From assembly GCA_021372245.1 (NCBI GenBank), contig JAJFUV010000319.1, positions 1 through 42,510 on the forward strand: DNA of 42,510 bases, in the 5' to 3' direction. Positions within the stretch are counted from its first letter, which is position 1; each line of letters starts with the position of its first letter. The translations under genes and the position numbers were made by a program. This document shows, one piece after another, positions 24,506-31,137 of the stretch. The notes under the pieces are model-generated. The model had not been told where the DNA came from. It did no database searches and worked only from the letters and a program-made list of their open reading frames with translations. Origin of the DNA: Terriglobales bacterium. GTDB taxonomy: Bacteria > Acidobacteriota > Terriglobia > Bryobacterales > Bryobacteraceae.

Positions 24506-26745
24506 TCCAGGCGTAACCCTCCTTTGAGCGTCCTCGACAGGCTGCTATAGCCCAGCACTTCATAGTAGCGGGCGTTGAGCAAATTGTCGGCGCGGAAGAA
24601 TGGCGCCACATGCTTGCTCGCGCGCCAACTCGCGCCGGCATACACGTTCTGGTACCCGGGATTACGCGTGACCCCGAAGATGTCGCTATCCTGCCGCTCA
24701 CCCACCAGGACCGCGCCGGCCTGGAATGACCAGCGCGCGGGCGCAATGGTCATGGAGAGCGCCCCGGAATTGCCCGGCCGTCGTCCCAGTTCCTGCCCGA
24801 TGCCGGTAAACGCGCTGTTGGGCGCATTGGAAGTGACGATGCGCGTCCACAGCTTCGTGTACGCCGCGTTCACGGTGACGAACTTCATCGGTCGAGCCTG
24901 AACGGTGAGTTCCAGGCCGCGCGCCTTGCTGGCCTCCACGTTCGCCCATGAGCCCCAGATGGGCGCGGGCATGGAGATGAACGCGATCAGGTCTGTGAAC
25001 GAGTTGTGGAACACGGCGGCCTCCGTGCGCAAACGTCTCCCGAACCACTCCTGCACAATGCCGGCCTCATAGCTCGCGGTCTTCTCGGGCCGCAGTCTCG
25101 GATTGCCGGTGTACCAGGCCTCGCGCGCGAAGTTCTGCAGCAGGCTCGGCTCGGTGATGCCGCGGCCCGCGCTAAGGCGGAAGTACGTGGATGACAGCGG
25201 GCCGTGCTCGCCGGCCGCGAGCACGCTCACGGTGCCGCGCGGCGCCCATTTATAGCCAAACGCGCTGGAATGCTCCGAGCGCAGGCCGCCGGAAACGAAC
25301 ACGCGCCGGCCCAACCGCTGCTGCTTGAGCACGTACAGGCCGTGGTTATCGCGCGAAACGTCGTAGCTTGAAAGCCTGCCTCCCTGCCGCTCGAATTCGT
25401 AGCCGAACACCAGTGCTCCGCCATCGTGCGTAAGGGTTCCCTGGTACTCGCCTGTCTTGCGCGACGTGTCGCTCACGTACGGGTCCATGGGCCACATGTA
25501 AACCGTCGTCGTCGCAATGCGCATGTCCGGCGCGAGGCTCGAAACCGGTGGCAGGTTCGCCGGATCCAACAGACCGACCATGTAGGTGCGCTTCTGTGGG
25601 GAAGTCACGTCGCGAACCAGTGCGGCGAGGCTATAAGGCCCGCCAAGCCCGTTATCGTTGAATACGTCGTGGAGCTTGTGGTAGTTGAAGCTGGCGCGCT
25701 GCACGTAGTGGCTGCCGCGCGCGTCGTCCAACCGCAGCGAAACGGCGTAGTCGCGAGTGAACTCGTTGGCGTCGTAATTGAAAACGCCGTAGCCGACTTC
25801 ACCCGGAGTGCCGAGACCGGCGTCGAAGCTCTGGAAGGTCCCGCGCAGGGACGTGGACGGGGCCAGGCGGTAGCCCACGTTGGCGGTGCCCGATGTGTTG
25901 CGGTGAAAGTCGTTGTGGAACTCGCCCACGGTGTGCTCCTGCTCCGCGGTCAACGAGTAGTCGAAACGGTCCGCGGCTCCTCCGGACAGGCCCGCCAGCC
26001 AGCGGTCGGTCTGAAAGCTGCCGCGCTCGTAGGTGAGGAAGCCGTGGGGTGTGCTGCTTTCGGCGTCACCACGGCGTGTGAACATCTGCACCACCGCCGC
26101 CGAAGCTTCCGCGCCGAACAGGACGCTTTCCGGCGAACGGACCACCTCGATGCGATCGATCGCGCTTGAGGTCAGGTTGGCGAAGTTGATCTCCCCGCCG
26201 GGATCGTTCATCGGCACGCCGTCGAGCAGGACCAGCGTGGCCGTGCGCTGGGCGCCGCGCGCGTAGACTGATGTGAGTCCGCCCTCGCGGCCGTTGCGCG
26301 ATACGGACAAGCCCGGCACCTCGCGGAGCACGTCCAGGACCAGCGGAAACTCACGCTGCGCGAGATCGGACCGCGTGATAACGGACGCCGAAACGCCGGC
26401 CTCTTCGACCGTGGTTTCCGAACGCGTGGCCGAAACCACGACGCGCTGGCTAAGACCCGCCACCTGTAAGGTGACCCGCGCTTCCGCGGCGGCCTCGATC
26501 GTAGCATCCGCGGTGTCGAATCCTGGGGCTGAGATCGAAGCGATGCAGGTTGCGACGCCGGGGATAGCGAATCGCCCGTCGGCGGCGGAGGTGACTTGTG
26601 TTCCGGCGCACTCGATGCGCGCGCCGGCGATGCTCTTGCCCGAAGCATCCAACACGATGCCGCGGACGGTCGGGGCTCCAGAAGAGACACCTAGAGCAAG
26701 CAATGATATCAGGCTAACCGATGTGACTCGATTGAAAATTGACAT
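24499..26745 (-). CDS. btuB: TonB-dependent outer-membrane receptor for cobalamin (BtuB-like)
   Basis: 748 residues. A signal peptide (to about residue 23) is followed by a carboxypeptidase-regulatory-like beta sandwich ('VRGIVLDASGKSIAGARI', residues 28-93), frequent in Acidobacteriota and Bacteroidota receptors. The TonB plug begins 'QRVVVSATRSETTVEEAG' (about 98-115) and contains 'VLLDGVPMNDPGG' and 'RIEVVRSPESVLFGAEA'. The rest is a 22-strand barrel ending in '...LKGGLRLEW' with a C-terminal aromatic residue. Uptake of cobalamin is inferred from the riboswitch and the btuFCD genes. GAGGGAGAG at 26752-26760 is the ribosome site, ahead of ATG 26745. Confidence 0.92.
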   Translation of the reverse strand: MSIFNRVTSVSLISLLALGVSSGAPTVRGIVLDASGKSIAGARIECAGTQVTSAADGRFAIPGVATCIASISAPGFDTADATIEAAAEARVTLQVAGLSQRVVVSATRSETTVEEAGVSASVITRSDLAQREFPLVLDVLREVPGLSVSRNGREGGLTSVYARGAQRTATLVLLDGVPMNDPGGEINFANLTSSAIDRIEVVRSPESVLFGAEASAAVVQMFTRRGDAESSTPHGFLTYERGSFQTDRWLAGLSGGAADRFDYSLTAEQEHTVGEFHNDFHRNTSGTANVGYRLAPSTSLRGTFQSFDAGLGTPGEVGYGVFNYDANEFTRDYAVSLRLDDARGSHYVQRASFNYHKLHDVFNDNGLGGPYSLAALVRDVTSPQKRTYMVGLLDPANLPPVSSLAPDMRIATTTVYMWPMDPYVSDTSRKTGEYQGTLTHDGGALVFGYEFERQGGRLSSYDVSRDNHGLYVLKQQRLGRRVFVSGGLRSEHSSAFGYKWAPRGTVSVLAAGEHGPLSSTYFRLSAGRGITEPSLLQNFAREAWYTGNPRLRPEKTASYEAGIVQEWFGRRLRTEAAVFHNSFTDLIAFISMPAPIWGSWANVEASKARGLELTVQARPMKFVTVNAAYTKLWTRIVTSNAPNSAFTGIGQELGRRPGNSGALSMTIAPARWSFQAGAVLVGERQDSDIFGVTRNPGYQNVYAGASWRASKHVAPFFRADNLLNARYYEVLGYSSLSRTLKGGLRLEW

Positions 26746-26784
26746 GAGACGCTCTCCCTCGGAACGTGCCTCACTAGGGGGGCT

Positions 26785-26948
26785 CGAGATCGGTCTCCTG
26801 ACTCGCGGCTAGGCTCGTGTTGCCGGGGGCGCGGCCTTCCCACTTGCGCAGTGGCCGCGCGGCCTAACACCATGCCGCTCACAGTTGCGGGGCAGTGGCG
26901 GATTTACACCGCCTTCCCATGAATCTCTCACCCGCTGGTGATCGTTCT
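26785..26948 (-). ncRNA. Cobalamin (B12) riboswitch
   Basis: Read on the minus strand, the 5' leader of the receptor gene contains the class signatures: 'GGTGTAAATCCGCCACTG' and 'CCCCGCAACTGTGA' (about 26910-26879), then a GC-rich stem pair, then the B12 box AGTCAGGAGACC (26803-26792). These are the elements of the adenosylcobalamin riboswitch core and its kissing loop. It lies about 40 bases upstream of the receptor ATG, with the ribosome site between. High intracellular B12 would switch off the five-gene operon. The boundaries are approximate. Confidence 0.93.
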
Positions 26949-26980
26949 AAAAATATCCGGTTGCCAAGGCAACCTCTGTC

Positions 26981-27010
26981 AGTATAAAACATGGGGGCTG
27001 TCCCCACCAA
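26981..27010 (-). promoter_or_regulatory. Putative promoter of the B12 operon
   Basis: On the minus strand TTGGTG (27010-27005), an 18-base spacer and TATACT (26986-26981), about 30 bases upstream of the riboswitch. The spacer contains the inverted repeat TGGGG-gctgt-CCCCA (26992-27006), which could be an operator or a chance structure. Confidence 0.45.
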
Positions 27011-27120
27011 AACCCAAAGGTGAAGAGCTTCTCTGCAAGCCCCGTAGTCCGTTGCGTGCTCGCCGTCAAGCGCCCCGCCGCACCTACCGCTGAACTTGCA
27101 CCCTAGGGAACATCCCGTGT

Positions 27121-27146
27121 GTCACTGCCGATCGTCACTGCCGATC
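27121..27146. repeat. Tandem duplication of a 13-mer
   Basis: Two adjacent perfect copies of GTCACTGCCGATC (27121-27133 and 27134-27146), near the left edge of the lower-GC island. The stretch from 27011 to 27246 holds only this repeat and the terminator; I see no gene in it. Confidence 0.8.
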
Positions 27147-27154
27147 TGAGGGAC

Positions 27155-27179
27155 AAAAAGCCTCCGTTGAAAGGAGGCT
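27155..27179 (-). terminator. Rho-independent terminator (minus strand)
   Basis: AGCCTCC (27179-27173 read on minus) pairs with GGAGGCT (27165-27159) around a 7-base loop and is followed by a run of five T. It would stop minus-strand transcription coming from the DUF4062 gene side before it reaches the B12 operon promoter. Confidence 0.75.
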
Positions 27180-27246
27180 GACCGCCGTCGAATGGATCTG
27201 GGCAAGAGTCGTGCAACTACGCACGGGACAGCCGCCTATAGTCCCG

Positions 27247-27723
27247 ATGCTGGACATAATGACCGTAGAAGAGCACCAGAGGATAAAGGGAAATGCTCAG
27301 CTTTCCCAACTCGCGGCCTCACTGAATCAAGATTCCGTCATGAAGCTATTTCGGCAGGAAGGCGAAGCACTTGAGAACGTTCGCCTCTATACTGGCGAGT
27401 ACCTGTGGTCCCTGTGCTTTTGCTACGAAGCAATTGTACTGCGTGCCCTGCTATCCCTGATGTTCAGTCATGATGATTCCAGCAAATTGGAATGGTACAA
27501 AGACGCGGGTACCCTTGGCTTGATAAGTGCGGTCTTATCGCCTGAAGAATTCCAGGAGTTTAATGGTACGGCATTTGGGAAACTCGGCTGGATTCAACGG
27601 CGCTTGGAATGGAAGATCCTGTCAGCCTCCCAGAAAGTCATCTCCGGAGAACAGTGCGGCGTCGAAGTCCTGGAAAGAACCAAGGTAATCCAGGAGCGTG
27701 CTGCCGAATTGAACCGTTCATGA
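27247..27723 (+). CDS. Hypothetical alpha-helical protein of the island
   Basis: 158 residues from ATG 27247 (ATG 27259, starting MTVEEHQ, or GTG 27211 are alternatives; none has a clear ribosome site). The sequence is soluble and predicted largely helical, with a hydrophobic stretch 'LWSLCFCYEAIVLRALLSLMF' in the middle, given here in part (YEAIVLRALLSLMF). I recognise no family and no catalytic motif. It points towards the DUF4062 gene: the stops are 11 bases apart. Codon use is less GC-rich than in flanking genes, as for the other island genes. Confidence 0.6.
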   Translation: MLDIMTVEEHQRIKGNAQLSQLAASLNQDSVMKLFRQEGEALENVRLYTGEYLWSLCFCYEAIVLRALLSLMFSHDDSSKLEWYKDAGTLGLISAVLSPEEFQEFNGTAFGKLGWIQRRLEWKILSASQKVISGEQCGVEVLERTKVIQERAAELNRS

Positions 27724-27734
27724 GAGCTTCAGGC

Positions 27735-28913
27735 TCAATTCCATTCAATTTCCCCGGAGTCGATTCGCTGCTTGAGAAGTGCAAGCTCGTTTTGGACTCC
27801 CTGGAGGTTTGGCGTAGCGAAATTCAGTGTCAAAGTCATTTTAACAGCCGTACCAGTTTGGGCCGTTTGGATTGCCTCCGTTATCTTCGGGATGAAGCAC
27901 TTGCTGAACTCCTCCATGTCAGTAACAATCTGGTCGCAGAGGCGACTTTGAGCCGTCCTGAAGTTGTGTACTATCTCAGGAATCACCAGGCGATAGAACG
28001 AGAGCTTCCATTCGAGAATCTGACGGTAGATTCCTCCCAGCCGTGCGGCCGCATATAGGATCTCATCTGGGTCTCCCGGAACACCGTGAGGTCCGAACGC
28101 TTTTGAAAGCGACTGCTTACATAACTCCTCTGTCAAAGCGGCAGTTCTTAGGGCCTCACTATTCTTGTCCCCACAGTGCGTCATGAATTGACGGGCGCTC
28201 ATACACTCGGTCTGCCCAAGGGAAATGCAATACTCCCAGTCCCTTCGCATGTCGCTGTAAGATGATATCTCCCTTTCCAAAGCATAACCGAACAGGAGGT
28301 ATTCCCAGCCTGGAGGCGTGTCTATAAGGAGGCGTAGTTCAGTACCAGAAACACGGCGGTATTTCTCCGAAAGCGCCCCTGAAGTAAAGGCACGTTTCCG
28401 CAATTCGAGAGCATCGGCAAATAGGTACGATAGTTGAGTCCGTAACGTGCCGACGATATCTTGAGCCGTATCGAATGGGAAGACCCATTTCTCCCCACTG
28501 TTCCGGATTCCGGAAATGAACTCGAAGACCTTGGGCGAGTCGGCCACGCTCCGAAAGTCACCGTTTGGGTTGTCGGCCCACACTGGGAGGATATCGAGCA
28601 AAGAACGCATGACGAAAACGTATATCGGTATGCCCTTTGCCTTTGCCGCAAGGTATTCAAGGTTGCTGATTGATCGGCCCTGGTCATCAGTTGAGCCGTA
28701 ACGACCTCCGATTATCAACACCAGGATATCCGCCCGGTTTTCGACAGCCTTCCTACAGTTGGTTATGGTAGGGCAGGCAGGGTCAACGGGAAAGGAGGGA
28801 AACTCCGAAAGCACAGGATCAAGACCAGCGTTCTCCAAATAGCTGTGGAGGTCTGCTCTAACCTATCGAAGGTCGTAGCAGGTTGAACTGACGAAAACAG
28901 AGGGTTTCCGCAT
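27735..28913 (-). CDS. DUF4062 (TIR-like) protein, interrupted by an in-frame TAG at codon 17
   Basis: From ATG 28913 the frame reads MRKPSVFVSSTCYDLR, then TAG (28865-28863), then continues open without shift as 'VRADLHSYLENAGLDPVLSE' up to the stop at 27735: 392 codons counting the TAG. 'KPSVFVSSTCYDLR' is the first strand of DUF4062 and 'TITNCRKAVENRADILVLIIGGRYG' (in parts: NCRKAV and ILVLIIGGRYGS) and 'SISNLEYLAAKAKGIPIYVFV' complete the domain, within residues 3-110. The remaining 280 residues are unknown, mostly helical. DUF4062 proteins usually serve as sensor or effector domains in conflict systems. A TTG at 28838 gives a 367-codon downstream frame that lacks the first strand. Either a true nonsense mutation, readthrough, or a base error. 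Confidence 0.75.
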
Positions 28914-29018
28914 GTGCTGTATGCCTCGAAAGCGGCTACGATAGAGCATAGCCGATTTCACAGTGGGACGGGAACATTTCCCGGAAGGGTTGTTTCCAGC
29001 GGAAAAGGCGGATTCGAG

Positions 29019-29648
29019 ATGAGAAACGAGATTGTTGAAAAGCTCAGGGCCGAACTGACCAGGGGCATCGAGACCGAGGCTCAAGTCGTTTACCTCTTGG
29101 TGGAAATCCGAAAGCTGATTGAGCACTCGGAATACGTGAACCGCTACTTGAGCGTCCTGTTCTTCTGCGAATGGGCGCTACACGTCAAAATGAGTCGGCA
29201 GAGTGCGTTCCTGTTGCTGAAAGAAATTGACGACGCCTTGGAGCGTTCAACGTCGGCTGAACAGATGGCAGAGTTGGTCGGAACACGGCTTTCGATGGAC
29301 ACTTTCCGTGATGACCTGATACACGTTCTGATGGATCACAACTTGCCGACTGAGCCGATTCGGACGATGCAAGGATGGTTAGCGTTCCTGCCTCTCTATC
29401 TGAACGTCATTTCTGATTGCCCAGTCCTGAAAAAGAGTGTTGACCTGAAACGCATCAACCAGCTTACCGTGGGAATCGACAGAGAGCCTCCAAAGGAGAT
29501 TCCCCAAGGGGCGTTATTCGCGTTCGCGATTCAGTGGACGTTCCGGAAGGACGATGAGATTGTCCTGGAATGGCGGAATGAAGTGCTCTACCCAAAGGAC
29601 TACGTACCAGGGCGCTTTTATCAGCTTCACTCGGGAAGGCGGAATTGA
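29019..29648 (+). CDS. Hypothetical protein of the island (209 residues)
   Basis: 209 residues from ATG 29019 with a weak AAGGCGG about 8 bases upstream. It begins MRNEIVEKLRAELTRGI and has 'AQVVYLLVEIRKLIEH', a helical first two-thirds, and a C-terminal part with strands ('GALFAFAIQWTFRKDD', 'IVLEWRNEV'). No signal peptide, membrane segment or catalytic motif is seen and I do not recognise the family. It is divergent from the DUF4062 gene, 105 bases from the true DUF4062 start, so one intergenic region may drive both. The longer frame starting at 28914 is rejected because it has no ribosome site. Confidence 0.65.
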   Translation: MRNEIVEKLRAELTRGIETEAQVVYLLVEIRKLIEHSEYVNRYLSVLFFCEWALHVKMSRQSAFLLLKEIDDALERSTSAEQMAELVGTRLSMDTFRDDLIHVLMDHNLPTEPIRTMQGWLAFLPLYLNVISDCPVLKKSVDLKRINQLTVGIDREPPKEIPQGALFAFAIQWTFRKDDEIVLEWRNEVLYPKDYVPGRFYQLHSGRRN

Positions 29649-29676
29649 TCCGTAGAGCCCACGGAAGGAACGATTT

Positions 29677-29952
29677 ATGACGAACGCTGAAATTGAGGCA
29701 GGCATCCGAAAGAACTACCCCGTCAGAAACAAGTGGCTCCTTGCGGCTCTCCAGGACGGCGCTACTCGCACGCGTGACGCTCCCAGAGTGCAGGGGGAAC
29801 CCTGTGCAATCTGCCGTAGGAGAGAACACGGCGGAGGTCTGTTTCCGTTCCGGCAGAGGGACGGACAGGAGCTATTGCTTGGGGAACGCTGCGCACTCTT
29901 TCTTGACTACCTGATGTCCCACCAGGGCGAAGCGGGAGAACTGCTTCGGTGA
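29677..29952 (+). CDS. Small protein with CxxC motif, hypothetical
   Basis: 91 residues from ATG 29677, with GGAAGGA about 7 bases upstream. The C-terminal half contains 'CAICRRREHGG' followed by 'GERCALF': two cysteines of a CxxC pair, a His and a further Cys, so a small zinc-binding fold is possible. It follows the 209-residue gene by 28 bases on the same strand and may be co-transcribed. No named family is recognised. It is the last gene before the tRNA fragment at the island edge. Confidence 0.6.
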   Translation: MTNAEIEAGIRKNYPVRNKWLLAALQDGATRTRDAPRVQGEPCAICRRREHGGGLFPFRQRDGQELLLGERCALFLDYLMSHQGEAGELLR

Positions 29953-29974
29953 GCCTCCCCGGACGCCTCAAAAA

Positions 29975-29993
29975 TGTAACCAAAACTGTAACC
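29975..29993. repeat. Direct repeat TGTAACC near the island edge
   Basis: Two copies of TGTAACC (29975-29981 and 29987-29993) with a 12-base period. Together with the tRNA fragment 95 bases on, this resembles arm-type integrase binding sites. The stretch 29953-30087 holds no gene. Confidence 0.4.
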
Positions 29994-30087
29994 ATCAGGC
30001 GGAAAATGGGGGAATGCCAGGGAAAGTCGTTCTGAGGAAAATCAACAACTTGGAACCCCACGAAAGCCCATGAAAACACGTGATTTA

Positions 30088-30144
30088 CTTTGAGGTGCTA
30101 GCGGGAGCAATCCCCTGGGGGTTCAAGTCCCCCTTTCCGCACCA
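30088..30144 (+). other. 3' half of a tRNA-Leu(GAG) gene; probable att site
   Basis: From the anticodon loop (TTGAGGT, anticodon GAG) the sequence runs through GCTAG (3' strand of the anticodon stem), a long variable arm with GGG-agcaat-CCC, the T-arm GGGGG-TTCAAGT-CCCCC (30116-30132) and the 3' acceptor strand TTTCCGC with encoded ACCA (30134-30144). The anticodon stem's 5' strand and the D arm are missing immediately upstream. A break in the anticodon loop is typical of tyrosine-integrase attachment in tRNA genes. No intact copy was noticed elsewhere in the window. Confidence 0.7.
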
Positions 30145-30161
30145 TACATTCTGATTGACAC

Positions 30162-30185
30162 ACGGGCCACCGCAAGGTGGCCCGT
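30162..30185 (+). terminator. Terminator hairpin downstream of the tRNA-Leu fragment
   Basis: ACGGGCCACC (30162-30171), GCAA loop, GGTGGCCCGT (30176-30185); ten perfect pairs, followed by a weak T-rich run. It starts 18 bases after the encoded CCA and is probably the original terminator of the tRNA-Leu gene. Confidence 0.65.
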
Positions 30186-30259
30186 CGTGTTCTTGCCGTC
30201 TCTTCTGCCGCGTTGCACAACAAATCATGGCACCTGCCCCGTGTGCTAGATTGCACTTC

Positions 30260-31135
30260 ATGATGAGAAAGTGCATTTGGCTTCTGGCGGCGTTGTCGGT
30301 GGCCGTCCCGGCTCCCGCGCAGCTCTTTCGCTTCACTCGCGAAGATCTGGTAAAGTACACCGCCGGCAACCCGTACGAGCGCTTCCCGGATGGGCGGCCC
30401 AAGGTTCCAGATGACCTATTGGAGAAGCTACGCGCGCTGTCGATGGAGGACGTCTGGGCCGTCCTGCGCTCGGCGGGTTTCAACAATCAATACGAGGGCG
30501 GGTGGCGGCTCCTGCAGCCGGGCAAGAAACTGGTGGGACGCGCCGTCACCGCGCAGTACATACCGTCGCGGCCCGATGTGAACGATCTCGTCGCCAAGGA
30601 AGGCACGGCGGCCGGACGTCATGGCGGGCAGAACCAGTGGGTCATCGACACCCTGCAGAAGGGTGATGTTTTGGTGGCCGATCTCTTTGGAAAAGTAGAA
30701 AACGGTACTATGGTCGGCGATAACCTCGCCGCAGCCATTTTTGTATCCACCGGCGCCGGCTTCGTGATCGACGGCGGAATTCGCGACCTCGAAGGCATCC
30801 ACCCCATCGGCATGGCCGGCTACTATCGCGGCGAGGATCCGACCGCCTTTGCCGACCTGATGTGCACTGGGATCAACATTCCCGTTCGCATCGGCAGGGC
30901 CACGGTGATGCCCGGGGACATCGTGCTGGGCGACCGCGAAGGCGTCTACTTCATCCCGCCCGCGCTCGCGCAGAAGATCGTCGACCGGGCCGTCGAAACG
31001 CGCATCCACGATGATTGGACCCAGATGAAGCTGCGTACGGGCAAATACAAATCCAGCGAGATCTACTCCACGCCCCACGATCCCGAACTGAAGCGCGAGT
31101 ACGAAGAGTACCGCAAGAAGCGCCTTGGAAAATAG
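30260..31135 (+). CDS. Exported RraA-like family protein
   Basis: 291 residues from ATG 30260 (30263 also possible), with a clear signal peptide, RKCIWLLAALSVAVPAPA. The RraA fold motifs follow: 'GRAVTAQYIPSRPDVN' near 100, 'GDVLVADLFGKVENGTMVGDNL' in parts (GDVLVAD, GTMVGDNLAAAI) and 'GFVIDGGIRDLEGI', where the DGGxRD motif carries the catalytic Arg-Asp of RraA/HMG aldolases. Known relatives are cytoplasmic aldolases, oxaloacetate decarboxylases or inhibitors of RNase E; export is unusual. TAGATT at 30247-30252 sits 7 bases before the ATG. It ends 2 bases from the convergent lon gene. Confidence 0.85.
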   Translation: MMRKCIWLLAALSVAVPAPAQLFRFTREDLVKYTAGNPYERFPDGRPKVPDDLLEKLRALSMEDVWAVLRSAGFNNQYEGGWRLLQPGKKLVGRAVTAQYIPSRPDVNDLVAKEGTAAGRHGGQNQWVIDTLQKGDVLVADLFGKVENGTMVGDNLAAAIFVSTGAGFVIDGGIRDLEGIHPIGMAGYYRGEDPTAFADLMCTGINIPVRIGRATVMPGDIVLGDREGVYFIPPALAQKIVDRAVETRIHDDWTQMKLRTGKYKSSEIYSTPHDPELKREYEEYRKKRLGK

Positions 31136-31137
31136 CG

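Noticed and set aside
27077..27110. Possible left-hand copy of the tRNA 3' end (CCGCACC, GAACTTGCACCC)
   Set aside because: Only short matches of 7 bases or broken matches in the wrong orientation; T-arm pairing is lost, so it cannot be claimed as an att site.
26700..27200. CRISPR array
   Set aside because: No regularly spaced repeats were seen here or elsewhere; the 13-mer tandem has no spacer.
27609..28058. 149-codon plus-strand frame opposite the DUF4062 gene
   Set aside because: Overlaps both flanking genes and is antisense to a longer coding frame with a recognised domain.
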